From Streptomyces sp. ISL-36 (GTDB lineage: Bacteria > Actinomycetota > Actinomycetes > Streptomycetales > Streptomycetaceae), in NCBI RefSeq assembly GCF_018614205.1, contig NZ_JAGGOS010000027.1, positions 16,775 through 80,774 on the forward strand: a stretch of DNA of 64,000 nt, read 5' to 3'. Below, in pieces: positions 59,849-64,000 of this stretch (positions within the stretch are counted from its first letter, which is position 1; each line of letters opens with the position of its first letter). The position numbers were made by a program, and so were the translations under genes. The notes below the pieces were generated by a model. The model worked only from the letters and a program-made list of their open reading frames with translations. It did no database searches and was not told the origin of the DNA.

Positions 59849-60610
59849 ATGGACATCGCCGGCTCCGCCGCGCTCGTCACCGGCGCCGCATCCGGCCTGG
59901 GTGCCGCCACCGCCGCCGCCCTCGCCGCCCGGGGCGCCACCGTCTACGGCCTGGACCTGGACAAGGCCGTCGCCGCGGCGGGCCCGCGGCCCGACGGCGT
60001 CACCCTGCTCGCGGCCGACGTCACCGAGGAAGGGCCGGTCCGCGAGGCCCTCGCCCGGATCGAGGCGGACGGCGCCGCGCTGCGCCTCGCCGTGAACTGC
60101 GCCGGGATCGCCCCCTCGGCCCGCATCCTGGGCCGCAAGGGCCCGCACGACCTCGACCTCTTCCGTACCGTCCTCAACGTCAACCTGCTCGGCACCTTCA
60201 ACGTGATGCGCCTGGCCGCCGAGGCCATCGCCCGTCAGGAGCCGGACGAGAACGGCCAGCGCGGACTGGTGGTCAACACCGCCTCGATCGCGGCCTTCGA
60301 GGGCCAGGTCGGACAGATCGCCTACGCCGCCTCCAAGGCGGGCGTCGCCGGTATGACCGTCACCGCCGCCCGCGACCTCGCCCAGTTCGGCATCCGGGTC
60401 GTCACCATCGCCCCCGGCATCGTCGACACCCCGATGATGGCCGGATTCAGCGAGGAGATCCGGGCGGGCCTCGGCGCGAGCGTCACCTTCCCGCAGCGCC
60501 TGGCCCGCCCTGACGAGTACGCCCGGCTCGTCACGATGGTCACCGAGCACGACTATCTCAACGGCGAGACGATCCGGATGGACGGCGCCCTGCGGATGGC
60601 GGCGCGCTGA
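59849..60610 (+). CDS. Short-chain dehydrogenase, 3-hydroxyacyl-CoA dehydrogenase type II-like
   Basis: 253 residues with GAGGAG before the ATG at 59849. The cofactor motif is TGAASGLGAA, followed by GLDLD, ADV, NCAGIAPS and the active site with Ser (TASIAAFEGQ) and YAASKAGV. The NAD-preferring Asp after strand 2 and the length fit 3-hydroxyacyl-CoA dehydrogenase type II (HSD10-like). Together with the acyl-CoA dehydrogenase it covers two beta-oxidation-type steps. Its stop codon lies in the first copy of a tandem repeat. Confidence 0.88.
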   Translation: MDIAGSAALVTGAASGLGAATAAALAARGATVYGLDLDKAVAAAGPRPDGVTLLAADVTEEGPVREALARIEADGAALRLAVNCAGIAPSARILGRKGPHDLDLFRTVLNVNLLGTFNVMRLAAEAIARQEPDENGQRGLVVNTASIAAFEGQVGQIAYAASKAGVAGMTVTAARDLAQFGIRVVTIAPGIVDTPMMAGFSEEIRAGLGASVTFPQRLARPDEYARLVTMVTEHDYLNGETIRMDGALRMAAR

Positions 60611-60717
60611 CGTGGCCCATGGCTCCGCGCTGACCTGGCCCATGGCTCCGCGCTGACCTGGCTCCCGGGTCCGCGCTGACCGTGGCTCCCGTCCGCGCTG
60701 ACCTGGCCCATGGCACC
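60604..60717. repeat. Five tandem 23-bp repeats
   Basis: Units at 60604, 60627, 60650, 60673 (22 bp) and 60695 each begin GCGCTGACCTGGC with small changes. The TGA inside the first unit is the SDR stop codon, so each unit also carries this TGA. The array fills most of the gap to the next TetR gene and may have grown by duplication of the gene end. Confidence 0.8.
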
Positions 60718-60758
60718 AAGTGCCGCCGTGCGAGGGGTCCGAGTGTTAGGTTCGGGGC

Positions 60759-61469
60759 ATGAGCACCAACCCCGCAAAGCCCTCGATGCGTGACTCCCTC
60801 GTCGCGGCGGCCTTCGAGCTCTTCCTGGAGCGGGGGTACGAGCAGACCACCGTCGACGACATCGTCAGGACGGCGGGGGTCGGCCGGCGGTCCTTCTTCC
60901 GCTACTTCCCCTCCAAGGAGGACGTGGTCTTCCCCGACCACGAACAGTGCCTCGCCGACATGACCGAGTTCCTGGCGGCGAGCGGGGACGGCGACGACCC
61001 GATGGTCCGCGTCTGCGACGCGGCCCGGCTCGTCATGCGGATGTACGCCGAGAACCCCACCTTCTCCGTGCAGCGCTACCGCCTCACCCGCGAGGTAGCC
61101 GGCCTGCGCACGTACGAGCTCTCGGTCGTCTGGCGGTACGAGAAGACGCTCGGCGACTATCTGCGCACCCGCTTCGCCGACCGCCGCGATGGCACCCTGC
61201 GCGCCAACGTGGCCGCCGCCGCGGTCGTGGCCGCCCACAACCACGCGCTGCGGCACTGGCTGCGCTCGGGCGGCGAGGGCGACCCGCTGGCCGAGGTGGA
61301 CCGGGCCCTGGAGTTCGTCCGCGAGACCTGGAGCCCGGAGGCGGGCCCCGGGGCCGGCGTCGGCGCCGCGGGCGAGGAGACCGAGGACGTCGTGGTGGTG
61401 ATCACCAAGCGCTCCACCCCGATGTGGCGGGTGGTGCGCGAGGTGGAGTCGAGCCTCGGCGAGGGCTGA
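60759..61469 (+). CDS. TetR family regulator
   Basis: 236 residues. The helix-turn-helix is TTVDDIVRTAGVGRRSFFRY followed by FPSKEDVV, the classic TetR N terminus. The C-terminal domain is helical and ends with an unusual extension after about residue 195 (acidic, then VVVVITKRSTP). A perfect palindrome lies 55 bases after its stop, upstream of the DUF35 gene, and may be its target. It starts downstream of the tandem repeat array with TTAGGTT just before the ATG. Confidence 0.9.
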   Translation: MSTNPAKPSMRDSLVAAAFELFLERGYEQTTVDDIVRTAGVGRRSFFRYFPSKEDVVFPDHEQCLADMTEFLAASGDGDDPMVRVCDAARLVMRMYAENPTFSVQRYRLTREVAGLRTYELSVVWRYEKTLGDYLRTRFADRRDGTLRANVAAAAVVAAHNHALRHWLRSGGEGDPLAEVDRALEFVRETWSPEAGPGAGVGAAGEETEDVVVVITKRSTPMWRVVREVESSLGEG

Positions 61470-61523
61470 GGAGCGGCGTCAGGGTTCTCAGTATCTTCAA
61501 TTGAGGGAACTGAGGTCTTTATT

Positions 61524-61544
61524 ATATGGCACTCAGTGCCATAT
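61524..61544. promoter_or_regulatory. Perfect 21-bp palindrome upstream of the DUF35 gene
   Basis: ATATGGCACT and AGTGCCATAT surround a single C. It is AT-rich at the ends against a GC-rich background and lies 48 bases before the GTG of the DUF35 gene, so it would overlap the promoter. The nearest regulator is the TetR gene just upstream. A related TGGCAC-GTGCCA core occurs in the terminator downstream. Confidence 0.65.
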
Positions 61545-61591
61545 CTTTGCTCCATGCACGGTTGAGCCGCCGAGTGCAAGGAGAAGGCATC

Positions 61592-61984
61592 GTGTTCCAC
61601 ACGGGATCCACGGGACTGAGGAACGCAAGCGCCGTCCGGACCGAGGAATCGGCCGCCGGCGCCGAACTCTACTTCCAGCGCTGCCGCTGGTGCCACACCA
61701 CGACGTTCCAGCGACTGCTCTGTCCGACCTGCGGGTCGACCGACCTCGCACCCGAGCGCAGCGAGGGCGAGGGCGTGATTTCCGTACGCCGCGGGGTCAC
61801 CGCGGCCGACGCCGACCTGTGGCCGGTGCACATGACCGAGGGCTTCGTCGTACGGTGCCGGGTCGACGGGCCGCTGCACGCGGTACGCCCCGGCGTCCGG
61901 GTCAAGCTCGCCTCGGGCGGCGGGGCGCCGGGCCAGCCGGTCGTCCGGCTGTGCGAGGAGGTCCCGCTCGACGGCTGGATCTGA
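61592..61984 (+). CDS. DUF35 zinc-ribbon/OB-fold protein
   Basis: 130 residues from the GTG at 61592, with AAGGAGAAGG upstream. The zinc ribbon has FQRCRWCHTT and LLCPTCGSTDL, followed by an OB-fold half (VISVRRGVTAADADLWPVHM, GVRVKLASGGG). DUF35 proteins act with thiolases and acyl-CoA enzymes, probably as acyl-CoA-binding partners. The location beside acyl-CoA oxidation genes and a TetR regulator agrees. Confidence 0.85.
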   Translation: MFHTGSTGLRNASAVRTEESAAGAELYFQRCRWCHTTTFQRLLCPTCGSTDLAPERSEGEGVISVRRGVTAADADLWPVHMTEGFVVRCRVDGPLHAVRPGVRVKLASGGGAPGQPVVRLCEEVPLDGWI

Positions 61985-61991
61985 CCCCGGA

Positions 61992-62044
61992 CAGACGAGA
62001 ACCGGCCCGGTGGCACAGAGTGCCACCGGGCCGGTTCTCGTCTG
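61992..62044. terminator. Perfect 25-bp stem terminator
   Basis: Arms 61992-62016 and 62020-62044 are perfect complements with the three-base loop AGA. It sits eight bases after the DUF35 stop, between convergent genes, and works in both directions. It is exceptionally long for a terminator. Confidence 0.85.
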
Positions 62045-62064
62045 CTGATCGGCGACCGTTCGAA

Positions 62065-62089
62065 GGGCCCGCACCGACGGTGCGGGCCC
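62065..62089. terminator. Second hairpin between DUF35 and etfA
   Basis: Perfect 11-bp arms GGGCCCGCACC and GGTGCGGGCCC with a three-base loop, 37 bases after the etfA stop. Together with the larger hairpin it would insulate the two convergent operons. Confidence 0.7.
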
Positions 62090-62126
62090 ACTCTTCCGGC
62101 GCACGGCAAGAGCTTGCGGGGAGTCC

Positions 62127-63083
62127 CTAGCGGGCGCCGATCTCGTCCGTCAGCTGCGGCAGTACGGCGAACAGGTCGCCGACCACGCCGTAGTCGACCA
62201 GGTCGAAGATCGGGGCCTCCGGGTCCTTGTTGACGGCCACGATCGTCTTCGAGGTCTGCATGCCGGCCCGGTGCTGGATCGCGCCGGAGATGCCCGCCGC
62301 GATATAGAGCTGCGGGGAGACCTGCTTGCCGGTCTGGCCGACCTGGTTGGAGTGGGGGTACCAGCCCGCGTCCACCGCGGCGCGCGAGGCGCCGACCGCC
62401 GCGCCGAGGGAGTCGGCGAGCGTCTCGACGACCCCGAAGCCCTCGGCCGCGCCGACACCACGTCCGCCGGAGACGACGATCGCGGACTCGGTCAGCTCGG
62501 GACGGCCGGTGGAGACGCGCGGGGTGCGCGAGACGACCTTCGCGGCGTTGCCGGTGAAGGCGACGGCCACGTTCTCGACCGTACCGGCGGCCGGGGCGGC
62601 CTCCGGGGCGGCGGAGTTGGGCTTGACCGTGATGACCGGGACGCCGTGCGAGACGGTCGACTTCACCTGGTACGAGGCGGCGAAGACGGACTGCGTCGCG
62701 ACCGGGCCGCTGTCGCCGGCCTCCAGCTCCACGGCGTCGGTGATGAGGCCGGAGCCGAGACGCAGGGCGACGCGGGCGGCGACCTCCTTGCCCTCGCCGG
62801 AGGAGGTCACCAGGACGGCGGCGACGCCCTTGTCCTTCGCGATCTGGGTGAGCGCGTCGACCTTCGGCACGACGAGCTGCTCGGCGAACTCGGCGCCGTC
62901 CGCGACGTACACGGTGGCCGCGCCGTACTCGCCGGCGGTGGCGGCGATCGACGCCGCGGCCTCGCCGGCGCCGAGGACGACGGCCGAGGGCTCGCCGATG
63001 CGGCGGGCCAGCGTGAGGAGTTCGAGCGCCGGCTTGCGGACCGCACCGTCGGCGTGGTCCACGAGAACCAGGATCTCAGCCAT
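62127..63083 (-). CDS. etfA: Electron transfer flavoprotein subunit alpha
   Basis: 318 residues. The N-terminal ETF domain begins [20 protein letters not shown]. The C-terminal FAD-binding domain has [40 protein letters not shown] and [20 protein letters not shown], all family signatures. With EtfB it takes electrons from acyl-CoA dehydrogenases and passes them to the respiratory chain. Confidence 0.96.
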   Translation of the reverse strand: MAEILVLVDHADGAVRKPALELLTLARRIGEPSAVVLGAGEAAASIAATAGEYGAATVYVADGAEFAEQLVVPKVDALTQIAKDKGVAAVLVTSSGEGKEVAARVALRLGSGLITDAVELEAGDSGPVATQSVFAASYQVKSTVSHGVPVITVKPNSAAPEAAPAAGTVENVAVAFTGNAAKVVSRTPRVSTGRPELTESAIVVSGGRGVGAAEGFGVVETLADSLGAAVGASRAAVDAGWYPHSNQVGQTGKQVSPQLYIAAGISGAIQHRAGMQTSKTIVAVNKDPEAPIFDLVDYGVVGDLFAVLPQLTDEIGAR

Positions 63084-63118
63084 GATTCATTGCTCCTGAA
63101 ACGGTGAACGGTGAGCGG

Positions 63119-63904
63119 TCAGATGAACTTCTGCGAGGACAGGAACGCGGCCAGCTGCTTGCCGCCGTCGCCCTCGTCCGTGACGATCGTGCCCGCGGTA
63201 CGGGCCGGGCGCGCGGTGACCTCGCCGACCTGGGTCCAGGACCCGGCCAGACCGACCTCGTCGGCGTCGATGCCGAGGTCGTCCAGGTCCAGCTCCTCGA
63301 CCGGCTTCTTCTTGGCGGCCATGATCCCCTTGAAGGAGGGGTAACGCGCCTCGCCGGACTGGTCGGTGACCGAGACGACGGCCGGCAGCGGGGCCTCCAG
63401 AAGCTCGGTGGCGGCGTCGCCGTCCCGACGGCCCTTCACGAGGTCGTCCTCCACCGAGACCTCGGACAGCAGCGTCACCTGGGGCAGGTTCAGCCGCTCG
63501 GCGAGGAGCGCCGGCAGCACGCCCATGGTGCCGTCGGTCGACGCCATGCCGCAGATGACCAGGTCGAAACCGGTCTTCTCCAGCGCCTTGGCGACGATCG
63601 CGGAGGTGCCGATGACGTCGCTGCCGTGGATGTCCTCGTCGTTGACGTGGACGGCCTTGTCGGCGCCCATGGACAGCGCCTTGCGCAGGGCGTCCTTCGC
63701 GTCGTCCGGGCCGACGGTGACGACGGTGACCTCGGCGTCGTCGGACTCCTCGGAGATGCGCAGCGCCTGCTCGACGGCGTACTCGTCGAGCTCCGAGAGG
63801 AGGCCGTCGACCTCGTCACGGTCGACGGTCAGGTCGTCGGCGAAGCCGCGGTCGCCGGTCGCGTCGGGTACGTACTTCACACAGACTGCGATCCTCAGGG
63901 TCAC
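63119..63904 (-). CDS. etfB: Electron transfer flavoprotein subunit beta
   Basis: 261 residues from a GTG. It starts LRIAVCVKYVPDATGDRGFA and carries the ETF beta signature around EAPLPAVVSVTDQSGEARYP and SFKGIMAAKKKPVEEL. The gene is 35 bases upstream of etfA, the usual order. AMP/FAD binding and acyl-CoA dehydrogenase docking are the known roles. Confidence 0.96.
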   Translation of the reverse strand: MTLRIAVCVKYVPDATGDRGFADDLTVDRDEVDGLLSELDEYAVEQALRISEESDDAEVTVVTVGPDDAKDALRKALSMGADKAVHVNDEDIHGSDVIGTSAIVAKALEKTGFDLVICGMASTDGTMGVLPALLAERLNLPQVTLLSEVSVEDDLVKGRRDGDAATELLEAPLPAVVSVTDQSGEARYPSFKGIMAAKKKPVEELDLDDLGIDADEVGLAGSWTQVGEVTARPARTAGTIVTDEGDGGKQLAAFLSSQKFI

Positions 63905-63957
63905 GGCCTGGCTCCTTTCAAGTGACGGAAAGTCAAGTGACGGTCGGATGACGTCGA

Positions 63958-64000
63958 TTACGGGAGGTTGCGGGCCATGACGATGCGCTGGACCTGGTTG
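63958..64000 (-). CDS. C-terminal end of an acyl-CoA dehydrogenase
   Basis: Only 13 codons are in the window, reading NQVQRIVMARNLP before TAA. This matches the family ending EGTNxxQRxVxARxL seen in the other acyl-CoA dehydrogenase here (TNQIQRLVISRQLA). The rest lies to the right. Its place upstream of etfB supports the call. Confidence 0.65.
   Translation of the reverse strand, partial: NQVQRIVMARNLP

Overview
The window is high-GC DNA with strong G/C third-position bias, frequent GTG starts and many 1-4 nt stop/start overlaps. Its gene families (PucR and TetR regulators, an SSI-type protease inhibitor, Streptomyces-type conjugation and replication genes, an HTH-TPR regulator with a GNAT neighbour) point to Streptomyces or a close actinomycete. 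All calls come from reading the sequence; no database search was run.

Accessory part, about 1-47,075. On the left are small hypothetical genes and broken fragments (1-3.5 kb) and a chain of short overlapping minus-strand genes (3.5-6.4 kb). A complete minus-strand Tad/Flp-type pilus locus follows (6.4-18.5 kb), ending in a large membrane protein with LysM and SARP-type BTAD domains and a DUF192 gene. Next is a compact regulatory unit of a small membrane protein, a sigma-70-like factor and a large IclR-type regulator (19.3-21.9 kb). The most interesting locus is at 22.3-31.0 kb: a probable ribosomally synthesised peptide cluster with a 37-residue precursor, a TfuA-like protein, a YcaO enzyme, a methyltransferase, a GpsA-like dehydrogenase, a small membrane protein and an HTTM/gamma-carboxylase-like membrane protein. 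A divergent HTH-TPR regulator and a GNAT gene flank it, and an 11-bp tandem repeat lies in the divergent promoter region. TfuA plus YcaO suggests backbone thioamidation. An SSI-like inhibitor, an SF1 helicase, a zinc-ribbon stub with a transposase relic and a DUF6083 gene follow (31-35.7 kb).

At 36-43.5 kb is a plasmid or ICE backbone on the minus strand: a D5-like helicase, a Prim-Pol primase, an iteron-like array of 16 GCGACT cores that is a good candidate replication origin, a replication-relaxation protein and a VirB4/TraG-type conjugation ATPase with its membrane partner. The region from 43.5 to 47.1 kb is decayed. It ends in a C40 (NlpC/P60) peptidase gene that lost its 5' end exactly where the 3' end of an ABC transporter gene begins. 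I read this as the right boundary of a degenerate integrated element.

Chromosomal part, about 47,076-64,000. A PucR regulator faces a three-subunit molybdenum hydroxylase (FAD, 2Fe-2S and Mo subunits), an AzgA-type purine permease and XdhC, which together make a purine catabolism operon. Then come an Eis-like acetyltransferase with a pentapeptide repeat at its N terminus, a TetR gene divergent from an acyl-CoA dehydrogenase/SDR pair with a palindromic operator between them, a second TetR gene followed by a palindrome and a DUF35 zinc-ribbon protein, a very strong terminator, and etfA/etfB with the end of another acyl-CoA dehydrogenase at the right edge. This last block is about acyl-CoA oxidation and delivery of its electrons to ETF.
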